Shown: positions 1 to 11,995 of the stretch, one piece after another
Numbering within the stretch: the first letter of the stretch is position 1
How the letters are laid out: each line of letters begins with the position of its first letter
NCBI GenBank assembly: GCA_019649035.1
Contig: BMAT01004048.1
Span: 124,097 to 165,849 of the forward strand
Reading direction: 5' to 3'
From: Elysia marginata
Taxonomy: Eukaryota > Mollusca > Gastropoda > Plakobranchidae
DNA: 41,753 nt
Position numbers and translations under genes: made by a program
The notes under the pieces: model-generated
What the model was told of the DNA's origin: nothing
Seen by the model: only the letters and a program-made list of their open reading frames with translations
The model's database searches: none

Positions 1-2265
1 GGGGGGAGTAGCCCTATATGAAAGCGGATCAAATTTTTGTTTTGCCAAATTATCCATTTTATTTGTTTCCAAAGATGACTAATGCTGATAAAGTAAAATT
101 TTAAATTGTCCATTTAATTTTCTAAAATTCAACATTCATCTGAGAATGTATGATACCCTAAATTCTACATCAAATTAAAATGAATTTGGCAACATACCTT
201 GATCCATTCCAAGTAAAAATTGCGTAGAGTTTTAATGTACCGTTTGCATATTATTTTGCAGACATTCACGTTATCGAAGCTACGTTGTCTTTTTCAACGT
301 TTTACATGCGGCAATCTCCGGCTTCTCTTCTTTATCTTTATGATTTTTTTAATACTTGTTTGTGTTCTACATTGATATATGTAAAGCTGACATAACTATA
401 AAATAGGATAATTAACTACACCTATTGTTCATAACTATAGACTATTAGACCGGTCTTTCCGAATCTACTGACAGGTTGCTGGTAAGCATACCATAATAAA
501 TAGCGTTTATGTAAGTCATTAAAGGATAAGAAAGACAAAATCGCTAGATACGTTATGGACAACCTTAGAAAAATCCATTTCACTAAGATTAGAACAATCT
601 GTGTCAAATTCAAAGGCTTATATGTAAAATGTTTATCAAAAAATAATTATATTGCTAGAAACTGAAAAGTTAATTACAATATATTTAGAAAGTTTTTTTT
701 TCAACTTCAAAGGTACTATAGATTTTTTCGCCAAAATGTAGCCATTGTATTTTTTTTTGTTTTTGCTACTGCTAAGCCAACTGACACGATCGAGATAGCT
801 CTAAATGGAACCATAAAGAAGGCCAACATGCAACGGTTTGCTTGAATAGCTGCAATCAGAAATTATACATCTATGCAAAACATCAAGCCTCTCACTTTTA
901 TTTATATCACTTATGGGTAAAGAATGTTTTTGAAGTGTCTTGATTAATGGTAATGACTAACACACGAGTCTACTTTAAGCGCCATTAAAACACAATTTAC
1001 ACGTGCTATTCATGCCGAATAGATGCTTTTCCACACCTGCCATTCTTTCAGTGTAGGAAAAAAATCTGATTTATTGTTTATCAATGTAAATCTGCAATGT
1101 TACGTTTGGCTGGCGTCGCCAAAAAACGCAGTTAGAATAATACAGAGAATAATGATATTTGGCGGCAAATAAATGAGCATTCTAGAAGGAAAATTTTATG
1201 TTTCACGATCAGGGATGTAATAATTTTCACATTCAAGAGCGTTGCATGCTGTTTTTAAATAGACAACTTTGTAAGCTTAAAAAACCAGAAATAAATTTTT
1301 TTCATAAAATTATCACTATTTTTTGAAGACGTATAAGTTTTTCCTAATTTAAAATATACAGAAAAAGAAGAAAAATGAAACTTTTATCGGCGTTTTCTGG
1401 AGAAAGTTCTTCGAACTTTTCACTCATATGCTCGAGATGCAGGATTTAAATAATTTATTAACCAACACAAAAAGGTGTTACTTGATAAAAAGGGAAAAAT
1501 ACATAAAAGGGTGAAAACATAAAAGTAGAATCAATGCAATATAGAGAAAAAAAGATAGAAAGGGCTGATTAGATCGAAAAACGTTTATAAAATAACGAGA
1601 ATAAATGAAAAAAAAAACAGAAATGTAAATTGATAATTTAAACACGCAAAATAGAGATGTAATTCATACATACAAGTAAAATCATTTGTTATTGAAAACA
1701 TACAAAAAAGTCAACTTACCAATGGTGAATAAGGCTATTTTCCAACACAGGCTTGCATTGCTTTCTTCTGAGTGCTCACGTTAAGGGATTTTACTTTTGA
1801 AAGTTAGTAAGTCCTCTTGATCATAAACAATAATCATTGTCCAAAGTTTCTAAATTATAAAACCTAAACAGAGAGAAATAGCACAGGTTTTTTTTATAAA
1901 TTAACACAAAAACAAGAAGTGGTCATGCAGGTAGGGCTGTTTTCATTAAAGCATAAAAATCTATTTACATTTCTATGGCCTATTAAATTAAATTTGAATT
2001 CCTGATACGGGTTAAAATATAATCTGTGTCGATCGATTATCAGTATGCATCACGTTGGTTAGAGCACACCTTTAGAGGGGCCTTTGATTAAAAATTAGTC
2101 TACAAGTTTCAACGATATCATAATACAGACACCTATATAACACCATTATGTAAATATAACTGCCTATTACAAATAATTCGAACTCCTAGTATGGATTAAA
2201 TTAAAACGAGTGTTTGACTATTAGTATTCACAATAATCGCTCATTTAAAAACTATAAGCACAATT
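1..2265. other. AT-rich unassigned DNA
   Basis: No coding, RNA or repeat feature can be supported here. The sequence is AT-rich with many short A and T runs, and every frame is broken often. The small reverse frame near 422-613 has no recognisable motif and looks like a chance frame. It could be intronic or intergenic. Confidence 0.6.
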
Positions 2266-2269
2266 TTTG

Positions 2270-2535
2270 CGGTACGAAATAGAACGACACTCGTCTAAAT
2301 TCTTTATTTGCGAAACGCACAAGAGAAAAATGAAAAACTTCTGTTTGGTGTTACCGCGGGTCGGTGGACTGCTAAGCCAGCGAAACAAGCAAACCCAAAC
2401 GTGCACACACCGAGACTGGAGTGAGACTCAGCGCGCATCAAGCGCTCACTCCGGACTGATAGTGTAGGGTAGTAATAGGGGAGATGTAGCCGAAGACCAA
2501 AGAAGAGAGCAGGGAGAGGGGAAAAGAAAAGAAAA
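2270..2535. other. CpG-dense patch with a short hairpin
   Basis: CpG dinucleotides are clearly denser here than in the surrounding AT-rich DNA (about 16 between 2270 and 2456 by eye). Within it, GGAGTGAG at 2418-2425 pairs with CTCACTCC at 2445-2452, giving a short stem around a GCGC-rich loop. A purine-rich stretch follows at 2470-2540. Such a patch could mark an unmethylated promoter or a non-coding first exon, or be the remnant of a GC-richer repeat. No TATA box or initiator can be assigned. The frames on both strands (2267-2467 plus, 2304-2543 minus) overlap and resemble nothing I know. Confidence 0.3.
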
Positions 2536-3292
2536 AAAATCAACCAAGGCGAGAAAATATTAATATTTTAGATCTGATTTATTAATAATAGTATGGACTG
2601 GGTTTACCTCTAAACTAGATGTTACTTTTAGATCTTATGGTATTTAACCAAACAAGCTGCCTAAGATGCCAACTTGTACCGAGCACTCTTCTCTCATCTA
2701 GATAATCCTTGTCACTCAAGAAAGCTGATTGCTGCTAAAACTGGACGCTCGTATATGTAAGCACAGTAACAGTAACCACTAACGCTCACCAACCGAAACA
2801 TGATTACGAAGAAGGCTGTGATTTTATTTTAACTATTTCTAATTTCATGCATTGCCTATCAAATGTTGAGGACTTGTTTATCCCCAAGCCTTAACCAAGC
2901 GGCCGTTGCACTTTTTTGTATATTTTTTTCTCCTAGGCGATAGAGATCTTTAATACTAATAAGGACCCCTACCCCCTCCCTATTCTATCAGTCCCTTCAA
3001 TTCTAAAAATGACTCGATTTTTCTTTTCTGTAGACTGCATTACGACACTGCGTTTAGTGACGTCATATTTTATTCTGTCTGGTCGAAGCGTTTTTTTTTC
3101 TTGTTTTTTTTTTCAATCTTTTTAACGTTGTGTTTAGTTCTTGTGGGCTAATAAGATCTTCGAAACGCCATCCATCCTTGTCGTGGGGGAGGGTTAGTTG
3201 TCTTACCTGCTTCCCACTTTCCAGTGATTATTGCCTAATGTGCCTCATTCTTGTAATTTATTGACATTTGCGAAATATCAATTAATATTGTC

Positions 3293-3617
3293 TCCCCACC
3301 AGGGACCTGCTCTGTGGCCTAGCGTTAAGACATTCCCTCAGAGATCGTGAGGTGTGAGTTCGAACCCCGGCAGAGTCAAACCAAGGATTTTAAAATTTGT
3401 ATTAAGAGCTGATCCGCCTAGTCTCTGGCATTATGGATTTAGTGCTAAGTCTGGTCGCCCGGTGTCAGGATAATGTGACTGGGTGTGGTGTATGCAAGCG
3501 CTCCTGAAACCACAGTGTGGCAGCACGTTTTCAATTCTCCCAAGCGCCATTTCTGATAAAACCTTGTAGTTGAAAAGAGACATTAACATTCAAACAACCT
3601 AAACTTCCCCACCAGGG
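3293..3617 (+). mobile_element. SINE-1 copy A, tRNA-derived, with 12-bp TSD
   Basis: A tRNA-derived SINE of about 300 bp. The head carries a box A-like TGGCCTAGCG near 3314 and a box B-like GTTCGAACCCC near 3358, expected to act as an internal RNA polymerase III promoter. The body shares GGTGTCAGGATAATGTGAC and a GTGGCAGCACG block with four other copies in the window, and it ends in GAGACATTAACATTCAAACAACC. The 12-bp sequence TCCCCACCAGGG occurs exactly at 3293-3304 and at 3606-3617, a perfect target-site duplication. This identifies the ends and shows LINE-type integration. The copy is moderately diverged from the others. Confidence 0.9.
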
Positions 3618-4380
3618 TGATTGAGTCGGAAGTTAGAAATCCAGATTTGAACAAATGTCTTTTAAAAGTCTACTCTATCTTTTTTATCTCTTATAAAAAC
3701 AACAACAAAAGTTTGGTTATTTATCCACAAAAATGTAATAATTTCTAGATATCTTCTACGTTTTCAAGGTCAGAAAAATGGATTTCCTTAATAAGCAACG
3801 CCTTAGAATGTGACATATACGAGATCCGACACATTTTTCCTGCTTTCTTTTTATTGCAGACTGTTTCTTTCCCATTTTCAATTAGGAAATGAAGATTAGT
3901 TTTCGTCGATTTCCTATTTTGTTGTCCTGTTCTAATGACTCTCTCTGTTTAAATCTAAATTTTCAGTTTTCTTTCCATGGTTTAAATTTCGATGAATTCG
4001 TCAGGTGTTGTTCTGATGTGAGTTTGTTGCATTCTCTTTTTCATATGGCTGGAGTCTTTCAAAAGCTTTTTAAAGTACTTTTCGGCATTGCTTTACACCT
4101 TCATTATTTTGCTGTGCCCAGAAAAGTTATATGTTTTTGCGGTTTTTTTGCGATATGGCTTTCTATACAGCAATATGTATTTTATCGTACACTTGTGAAT
4201 GAAGCTGTTCTATAGCTTGGATTTGGTCAATTTTTTTTCAAGTTCAGTCTCAACTTATTTTCTATAGAGGTTTCCAGTTTAACTTCTCTTCTGGGCACCG
4301 CGCTGGTTACATCATGAGAGAGTTATGGTAATTGTCCCGCACAGAGCAGCGCCACTAATGCCCCAGCAGAGCAGTACATC
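3618..4380. other. Unassigned; chance 108-codon frame
   Basis: A plus-strand frame of 108 codons spans 3889-4215. Its product is rich in Phe, Leu and Cys with no recognisable domain, as expected of T-rich DNA. The opposite strand reads as a Lys/Glu-rich polypeptide with about seven in-frame stops, so an old pseudogene there is possible but not shown. Confidence 0.35.
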
Positions 4381-4429
4381 TGAAGGTCACTTTTAACCCA
4401 TATGCAGGGTTTTGCAAGCGCATATCACA

Positions 4430-4550
4430 AATTCAAGAATTGCCTATTTCTTTCCCAAGGCAATTGCAACATGGCATGGTCGGGAATCGAACCGGCGACC
4501 TCTAGATCTCGAGTTCGATGCGCTAACCACTCTGCTAATCTGAACCTATA
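4430..4550 (-). mobile_element. CORE-type SINE, tRNA head fragment (copy H)
   Basis: Read on the minus strand, this contains box A-like TAGCAGAGTGGTTAGCGC and box B-like CCGGTTCGATTCCCG, followed by ATGTTGCAATTGCCTTGGGA. The same order (head, then CATGTTG..AA.TGCCTTRGGAAAG) occurs in the fuller CORE-SINE copies at 16921-17230 and 17771-18082. The CORE block itself is not clearly recognisable downstream (4380-4430), so this is a decayed or truncated copy. A reverse frame across it (4425-4700) is a typical false protein produced by translating a tRNA-like head. Confidence 0.75.
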
Positions 4551-4559
4551 AGAAGACAC

Positions 4560-4870
4560 TCTATGGAAACCTTGCTTGCAGTGAAACCTATGCAAAAACT
4601 GGATCGGTCTGCTGCAGACGCCAGATTTGACATACTGTTTCATTGGTTTTAGGGACGTGCGCCCAGATCTGTGGGCGATCCTGCATAAAGCACCTCGCAC
4701 GGGGGCTTGTTATCCATTTGGCCCGAACTGTGCTATTCATGAGTGAAACTGCGAGGTCAGGATAGCCAGAAAGCACGAACCTGAACGTGGAGATGGCCTG
4801 GGCGTGACCTAAAACAACCCAGGTCTAAAGGCTACCTAAATAAATCACCAGGTAGAATACCTGGAAGTCA
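4560..4870. repeat. GC-richer block next to SINE head, possible old repeat
   Basis: This block is visibly richer in G and C than its surroundings and abuts the 5' side of the reverse SINE head. It includes a perfect small palindrome, CCAGGTA-GAA-TACCTGG, near 4850. A 62-codon reverse frame (4588-4776) crosses it but matches no family I recognise. It may be an unclassified transposon fragment or a unique sequence. Confidence 0.3.
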
Positions 4871-5885
4871 AATAATCACTCATTGCCTTTCGGTGCAAAT
4901 CATCAAGATGATGATAATTAAATTAAATATGTATCCAAAAAAATTGGAAGGAATGGTTTTTATTTTTTCTAGTTGATATCGCCTCAATGATACGTCAAAA
5001 TTAATCAGCCAATGAAGCAACTTTTATATATTAACAGTTTGGGCTTCACTTTCAAATCAAACAGATAATGTTCATTCTGAATCGGATATTATTTAACAAA
5101 TTTTAAGTGTTATTCATTCTCCACGTTCCTGCTCTCGTTTTTAAAGAATAGTCTGGCAATTATAGTTCTTTTTTAAAATAAAATTATTATACTTATCAAA
5201 AAATGATATCAATAAAATCGTGAGGTAAGGCCATAGTATTTCTTATATTCTTATCACAAAAAACGATGCCTATACAAACGAATCGTGTTTTTAAATCCTA
5301 TTTATGTTATTAGTTGCGTGTAGAGCCCGGTGGAAATCAGAGGCAGGGTCAGACAGGCTAAAAAAACAGAACTTCTAATAAGAAATGAGAGGCACACACA
5401 TAAATTTAGGCAGGTATAAACAAAGACAATAAAAAATGTAGGGAAATATAGATAGACAGATATAGGTTTTTACGTCTCATGAATTATAATGCCGAACTTA
5501 TTAAGAGCAGCCTATGCATGCTTGAAAAGCGAGATTACCTCACTAAAAAGTTCGTCAAAATCATTAGCAAACAAATTTGAGAATGTCAAACAAAACAAGT
5601 AAGATTTTAAGCTAATATTTACGGCAAATTATAAAACAATGGAACAATACTTTACAACGACAAAAAAATTAATGTCATCTTTTCCTATCATAGAAATCTT
5701 AGACACTCTTAAAGGAACTGAGCTTAAAATCGAAGAAGGAAAATTCTATCTGAAAGTGCACCTAGAAAAACAACATTTGCTATCAGATGCAAAATGATGC
5801 ACTTAAGGGGACACAGACATTCTAACAGTCGTCGGGAGAGCTGCAAATCAAAATGCCACGATACATAATAAATTGGACTAATGGA
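4871..5885. other. AT-rich unassigned DNA
   Basis: Nothing can be supported here. There is no usable frame, no tRNA-like box and no clear repeat. Confidence 0.55.
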
Positions 5886-5886
5886 T

Positions 5887-6075
5887 TTTTATGCTTAGAT
5901 AGATATATATATAATAGAGAGAGATAGAGACAGAGAGAGAATGATGAATAGACGGACAGATAAAACACGCACATACATAGATAATTTATTTAGTTAAATA
6001 GATAGGTTGGTAGAGCTAGATCTATGAACATGCAAATAGATAGATAGATAAGGTAGGTATAGGTAGGCAAGTAAT
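5887..6075 (+). repeat. GATA/GAGA/GGTA simple-repeat region
   Basis: Runs of ATAGATAGATA, GAGAGATAGAGA and TAGGTAGGTA alternate over about 190 bp. The longest GATA run is near 6034-6052. It is a degenerate tetranucleotide microsatellite with no coding content. Confidence 0.8.
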
Positions 6076-6195
6076 AGTGTGTTTACACAGAAGATTTCTT
6101 GGCGTAAAATCAGAATGATATTTTGCCGGTGGTACACTTATATTCTGATTTCGACCATTTAAAAAAAAAGAAACGGAAGGAAGTTTATGCCACGC

Positions 6196-6218
6196 TTAGA
6201 TCTAGAATCTAGATCTAA
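6196..6218. repeat. Perfect 10-bp palindromic arms
   Basis: TTAGATCTAG at 6196-6205 is followed by AAT and then the exact reverse complement CTAGATCTAA at 6209-6218. It is a short cruciform-capable palindrome. No larger element boundary is visible around it. Confidence 0.7.
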
Positions 6219-6849
6219 TTTAGCGCTGAACTTTTTGCGTCAACCATATCTAAATCTATATCTCCATGTAGGAATATTGCACAACTCCCGCAAGTCTGGC
6301 TTCACATTCAAAACAACATGCTTACCATTATTTTTTCACTCGATTGGCATTTTCTTCTTAAGTGTATGTGTCAGAAGTTAAGCCGATCCCAATTCATTGG
6401 TGAAATAAACCGCCATTTTGTTGAGGTTAGAGATAATTATCGATCCCACAATTCATTGCTCTTTCTGATTCTCCCCAAAAATTAGAAATTTTCTAGGGGC
6501 AGGTTTTGAGTGCGAATCTGCCGAAAAATCAGAACGCAATGGAAATATGGGGAATAATCTACACGTTCGAACGCTCTAATGATTTCCATTCTGATTTTGC
6601 ATGTCATTTCAGACAGGTGTAAAATCACCTTAAGATGGGTATATAGAAGGCAATAAGGCAAGCGGACATATGCGTAGATGGGTAAATGCATAGATAGATG
6701 GATGAATAAAAAGCTATTTCGGTACATAAACAGGAAGGCAGATAGATTCATAAGTAGAGAAAACAGATAAAGAAGGATAGTCACGGGAATCAAAATTTAA
6801 TTTGCCTATTTTAATTGGCAGTCGGAGTAGCTGAAAAGATAAAAATAAG

Positions 6850-6979
6850 GGAGACATGTATGATACATACAGAGATATAAAAGAGAAAGGAGAGAAAAAG
6901 CAGAACATAGAAAAGAGAAGGAGAGAAAAAAAAGATAGAGAGAAAGAAAGGAGAGAGTATAAGACAGACAGAAAGAAAG

Positions 6980-7036
<57 letters not shown>

Positions 7037-7065
7037 GAAAGAGAGAGTCCGACAAACAGGAAGAG
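6850..7065 (+). repeat. Purine-rich tract with (GA)n microsatellite
   Basis: About 200 bp are almost all purine on the plus strand, with an uninterrupted GA run near 6991-7032. Three overlapping frames (two on the minus strand, one on the plus) translate it as Leu/Ser-rich or Lys/Glu/Arg-rich polypeptides. These are microsatellite translations, not genes. Such homopurine tracts can adopt triplex structures. Confidence 0.9.
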
Positions 7066-7630
7066 AGTATCTAATAATGATATAAAAAGTTTAAAGATGA
7101 ACATTTATAGGGAATGAGATTTCAACAAGAGTAGCGGAACTTTCCTGGTGTCACTCCACTATCTTATGAATACAAATATTACAATCTTTTAAAACTTATG
7201 CGACAGATTTATTTTGAAGATAAACTTTTTATTTAGCTCCATAGTTTTTAAGTTCTAGATGTCAAATCGTTTATAAAAGTAAGAAACTTTCCCTACAATC
7301 TAGGTCTAGAGTACAATAACCACTATAGTATTTTTGGGGTGTTGTCTTCTGGAAAAGGGACGTTACTCTTGTTTTACCTCTAATCTCATTTCCTATAGTC
7401 AACATTAGATTAAGAAAATTGTCGAGGATCCCTCGCCGATCTTTTTCTGCGTCTAATAATCTAGTAAATACCGCTATGAAAAACCCACCTCTTCAGCGGT
7501 TCTGCGCAGAAACCTTATTAAACAAGAACATGAACGACATGTCTAGACAGTAAAAAGCCGTATCAATTTAGATATATAGATCTGGCCTTTCATTCATTTG
7601 TTTATTAAAATTGGTTTTCTTCTCTCGCAG
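7066..7630. other. AT-rich unassigned DNA
   Basis: No feature can be supported. There are scattered T and A runs and no frame with recognisable content. Confidence 0.5.
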
Positions 7631-7639
7631 CCTTGAGGG

Positions 7640-7830
7640 AGTTTTATGATTTACTGCCTACGTCCTTACCTTGCGGTAACAAAGGATTGCTTTTCCAATG
7701 GTTCATTGTAATCACTTGGGTTAAAAAAATAAGGGCCATATTAATATTACATACATTAAATTTTGTGATTTACTGCTTATGTCGATACATTGTGGTATTA
7801 AGGTTTTTTAACTATGGTTGATTCTTTTTA
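7640..7830 (+). repeat. Degenerate direct repeat, period about 119 bp
   Basis: A segment beginning GATTTACTGCCTACGTCC at 7648 reappears as GATTTACTGCTTATGTCG at 7767, and similarity continues for about 60 bp in each. This looks like an old local duplication. The 62-codon frame at 7633-7821 lies across both copies and carries no recognisable motif. Confidence 0.5.
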
Positions 7831-7916
7831 AGAACTTTTTTAAAAATGGGGCTTCGTTGATATAACATAAAGATATTTTATTGTTCGCTCTATCCACAAA
7901 AAGGACTGAGGTAATG

Positions 7917-7940
7917 AAAACACACACACAAGCACACAAT
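7917..7940 (+). repeat. Short (CA)n microsatellite
   Basis: An imperfect CA run of about 20 bp. Confidence 0.7.
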
Positions 7941-10860
7941 ATGTGCTATGCGGGTACCAACGGTAAACGCTATTATTATCATGGTCTTTCAAGGGCGTTC
8001 TACTATTTCAAACAAATATATTTACTAAAGTTTGGTCACATACATAAATGATAGTTCCTTGTCCAGACGTTTGAAATCTTTTAAACTAAAGAGTAGTAAT
8101 ATCTAGCAGTTCTAGCAGTTCTAGCGGGTAACCAAGTCTGCCCCGAGCGCTATCCAACAGACGTAGTATGACGCATGCTGTTTTCAGTTTATAAACATTT
8201 TCTCATCTTACGTAGCGCTGTAGGTTTTTTTTCACAATTTATAATGAATAGCTCTGTTTTTTTTTTACCTAATTTCAACACGTTTAATGCTAAAGACACC
8301 TTCTTCTCCTCCGTTTCTCTTCTTTTTTTTTACTGCTGTCATCTTTTTCATTTCCTTCCTCCACCCAATTTCTTCTCTTTCTTCCATAGGCTCTAATTTT
8401 CTTTGTTCGTAATAGTTTTTTTTCTCCTTTAAAACAAATTCGTGACAGGAATCTCGTCCCGCGTTTCTCCCTGAATGATTCTTTCATTCATTTGCTGTCT
8501 TTCTCTTGCCGTAATGTTTTGGTTTAATTTCCAGAATCTGTTTTAGACATTCGAAGAATTATATTTGTTTTCGCCTCTTATTCTCTTTTCTTGTTAGTAC
8601 GACCACAAGCTTGGTTTTTCTGTTTTCTCAATCATGTTCAGTTTTAATATTATGAGTTAACAACAGATAATGTAACAGAGGTTGCAATCTGACTTAGGCA
8701 TGAGCCTGCGTAATACTGTCCAGTGTTGTTAGATTAAATTGCGGTCCATCTAATTTCTGGTTGAAGCTACTGAATTTTTTTAATGTTAAGGAACTTTATG
8801 AATGATTATTGAAACAAGTATTCATGATACCTAGTTAATGTGTCTTGTAACATTAAAAAATTTCGCTCAAGTTATACTCCTGTTTAACTTGGTCTTGTAA
8901 ATTGCCGTTTTTTTTCTTCTTCCCAGTTCTAACTTTGCATTAAGGTCGCATCAATAACAAACTCATGCAACAATATAAAAAGCGCCAAACCATAAGGGCC
9001 CGACAAACTTCTCTCTGAATCATTAACAGCTAACGTGTAAACTGAAAAAAATCTGTAAAACTGTGATGCAGATAAAACCAGCAATGTCAAGAAATCATGA
9101 AAGATTGCTTTCTTTATGAACCTGCTAAAGTAAACTTAATTGACACCGAACACAGTTCCAGAAATCGGCAAAGCTTGATGCCAGATTAATTTGGAACAAA
9201 GATTTTATTTGCAGTCAAGAAACGTACCACAAACGCCGGTTTTTTCCTTGAAAACACCCATAACAGATCCACCGAGGTAAAAAAAAATTTGGTACTCTGG
9301 TCTGTTGATTACTCTAAGGAATTTCACAATCCAACCCGTTTTATCTTCTGTCAAGAAAAATAAAAACGGTTTGGACCCATGAGGGCCCCGAGACTACCAC
9401 AGCAAACGGGAAGCAATTAATGACCTTAATTCCTGTTGGAGCAACGTTGACTCATTACACAAAAGACTTCTGCTCCTCCAGACGCTTCCGCCATCTTTGA
9501 AGCACAACATCGTTAGGTTACATTCAAATGGTCAATCAGAGTTGGAAAAGAATGCAAACAATTAAAAAAAAATCATCAACAGGTGCTTTGATTTCTTCTA
9601 CGATTTTAGCGATGTTAATTCAAAGTCCATAATTATAATGATATCCTAATGGAAAATGCACCCGCAAATAAATGAATTATTTTAACTTACAAATACATTC
9701 TCAATACGATATCGACGATTTTTACAATCAGAAAACCGCAACACTAAAATCAGGAGGTTTAGTGAATGCGCTTAATCTATTCCTCTGTGCGGATATCAGA
9801 ATTAGACTTACTGCCCAACTTGTCCTTTCTACAAACGATGAAAATGGACTTTGATGAAACTAAAAACAGCTGTGACTATACTCATAATACACGCTTCGAG
9901 GCCAAAAAGACAACAAAAACAAAGACAAATAATGAGGTTGTCGTATAAACCTTTTCTAAATACCGATAGCTTAGAAAGGCCCAGACTAAGGTACACATAC
10001 ATTTTTAGATCTCTTTGTAGATTAGATGAAAATAATATATAGACCGAGATATAGCTTCATTTTCATTTATGCATTAAGTTGACCTACAGTACCTTTTTCT
10101 ATGCATGTGGTATTGTGCGTTCCAGAATTTCGCATATTAAAGCTTAAGCATCCACGTTTTATTTTGTCAAATTTTGGGCATAAATTTGGTAAACGAACGC
10201 TGACTTTGATGCCCTAGGACGGAGATTCGACGAAAAGGTGCACATTGGCGTGCCAGCGCAATCTTCTAGAACACACTGCGAAAAAAACGCGCTCGATTGA
10301 AAATACGTTTTTAGCTTTTACATTGGCTTAAATTTGGCCCTAGGTCTGGACTTTGATGCCGATTAAGATTTTAATTGTCAAAAACGAGCTCTTCAAGACC
10401 TAAGTTCAATTTAAACAATGTGCCGTTGTCAAGTTTTAGAGGCTTGTATCTCAAAAACATATCTTTTTGAAGCTTTGGTTTGTCTCGCATCCAATTAGAA
10501 GATACTGACAGTTTCGACCTAAGCTATATTATAATAAGATGAAAATTCAACAGAAAAACTTGAAGCACCTGAATTAAACATGCTTAATGTTGAAAAAAAA
10601 AGAAAAACATAGTGGGATGAGAAACACACAAAATTTTAGAACAGTAGCTATCCAGGCACAAAAAGGTCTTGTTAGAAATAACAAAGAAAGCGAGCTCACA
10701 TTCTTTCCAATAATAATCAGAACGGCAGACAAAAAGCCTGAAACTCACAGACAGTGTAAACCAATATCGGTGCGAAAGAAATGAATGCTCTTGCAATGAT
10801 TCGATAGGATGCGCTGGCGCTTGCAAGAGCTTAGGTCGTCGGTGTTTGTACCAGCCCAAC
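7941..10860. other. AT-rich unassigned DNA
   Basis: Almost 3 kb without a supportable gene. T-rich stretches at 8220-8420 produce short hydrophobic frames on one strand and Arg/Lys-rich frames on the other. Moderately GC-richer DNA at 9150-9530 has no frame longer than chance on either strand that I recognise. The short frames at 9672-10042 and 10584-10862 overlap one another and look spurious. Confidence 0.5.
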
Positions 10861-10864
10861 AATT

Positions 10865-11266
10865 GAAGAAGAAGAAGAAGAAGAAGNNNNNNNNNNNNNN
10901 NNNNNNNNNNNNNNNNNNNNNNNNNNNNNNNNNNNNNNNNNNNNNNNNNNNNNNNNNNNNNNNNNNNNNNNNNNNNNNNNNNNNNNNNNNNNNNNNNNNN
11001 NNNNNNNNNNNNNNNNNNNNNNNNNNNNNNNNNNNNNNNNNNNNNNNNNNNNNNNNNNNNNNNNNNNNNNNNNNNNNNNNNNNNNNNNNNNNNNNNNNNN
11101 NNNNNNNNNNNNNNNNNNNNNNNNNNNNNNNNNNNNNNNNNNNNNNNNNNNNNNNNNNNNNNNNNNNNNNNNNNNNNNNNNNNNNNNNNNNNNNNNNNNN
11201 NNNNNNNNNNNNNNNNNAAGAAGAAAAAGAAGAAGAAGAAGAAAGAGGACGAGAAGAAGGAGAAGT
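10865..11266 (+). repeat. (GAA)n tract spanning an assembly gap
   Basis: GAA triplets lead into a run of 331 N from 10887 to 11217, and AAG/GAA triplets with interruptions continue to about 11266. The gap therefore lies inside a GAA/TTC repeat whose true length is unknown. The apparent 153-codon frame running through it is an artefact of the N run and the triplet repeat. Confidence 0.92.
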
Positions 11267-11645
11267 ATAACTTGCTACCTCACTCTTTTTATAGTTATCT
11301 TGGTTAATAAAAGAAAAAGTAAAGGATTGTTTTCCTATTTCACTAGATTTGTTTCAGAGTTTTTTAAAGGCATTAATGGCTATTATGTAAATTTTTTCCC
11401 AAGCTGTTTTTTACAAGCACAATTATTTAGCTTTCAAAAAATGTAATCTACAAAGCCATTGTTTTTATTTTTACTGTGTTTCTTTTGCAGGACTTTACAA
11501 GCTTTATTAGGTTTTTCTATCTGGCTCAGTTGGTCCCCGCGTGTGTTTTTACACTACGAGAAATTCAATGCTCGTAAGGAAAGGCATCATGGGTTTCTCA
11601 CGGTGAATCTAAAGACTTCATTCGGTAGAATGTGTTTTGAGACTA

Positions 11646-11657
11646 CCCCCCCCCCCC
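11646..11657 (+). repeat. Poly-C run
   Basis: Twelve consecutive C in otherwise AT-rich DNA. Confidence 0.8.
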
Positions 11658-11839
11658 ACCTACGTCTCCGTCTCTCCGAGGACCTGTCTGCCAATGTCTG
11701 GATTAACTAACCTCTTTCCAGTATTTCTAGATCCGTAATTGTCTTTATCACGTGTAGGTTTGTTCAATAGATTTGTCTGAATACGTGAATTTTTAGACGA
11801 TTGTTTGGTCTTCAACCTTAAAATTGTATTCCACGCTAA

Positions 11840-11995
11840 TTGTGAATCTACATTTCCCAATAAACTTATAGATCAATTTTTACTTCACACAATTTTTAAT
11901 ATAAAATTCTCAATAAACTCATAGATCAATTTTACTTTACACTATTTGTGAATAATTATACATTTCTCAATAAATTTATACATCAGTTTAAAATA
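11840..11995 (+). repeat. Three-unit degenerate tandem repeat, about 55 bp
   Basis: The block CAATAAACTTATAGATCAAT recurs with small changes, with its start at 11858, 11911 and 11968 (spacings 53 and 57). Each is followed by a TTTACTTTACAC-like stretch. This is a short minisatellite. Confidence 0.65.

Noticed and set aside
3889-4215. 108-codon plus-strand frame
   Set aside because: Phe/Leu/Cys-rich product from T-rich DNA; no motif, no splice or initiation support.
8175-8487. Overlapping frames on both strands in a T-rich tract
   Set aside because: Homopolymer-driven frames, hydrophobic one way and Arg/Lys-rich the other; no motif.
10809-11270. Apparent 153-codon frame
   Set aside because: Most of it is the N gap and GAA repeat, which cannot contain a stop, so openness is meaningless.
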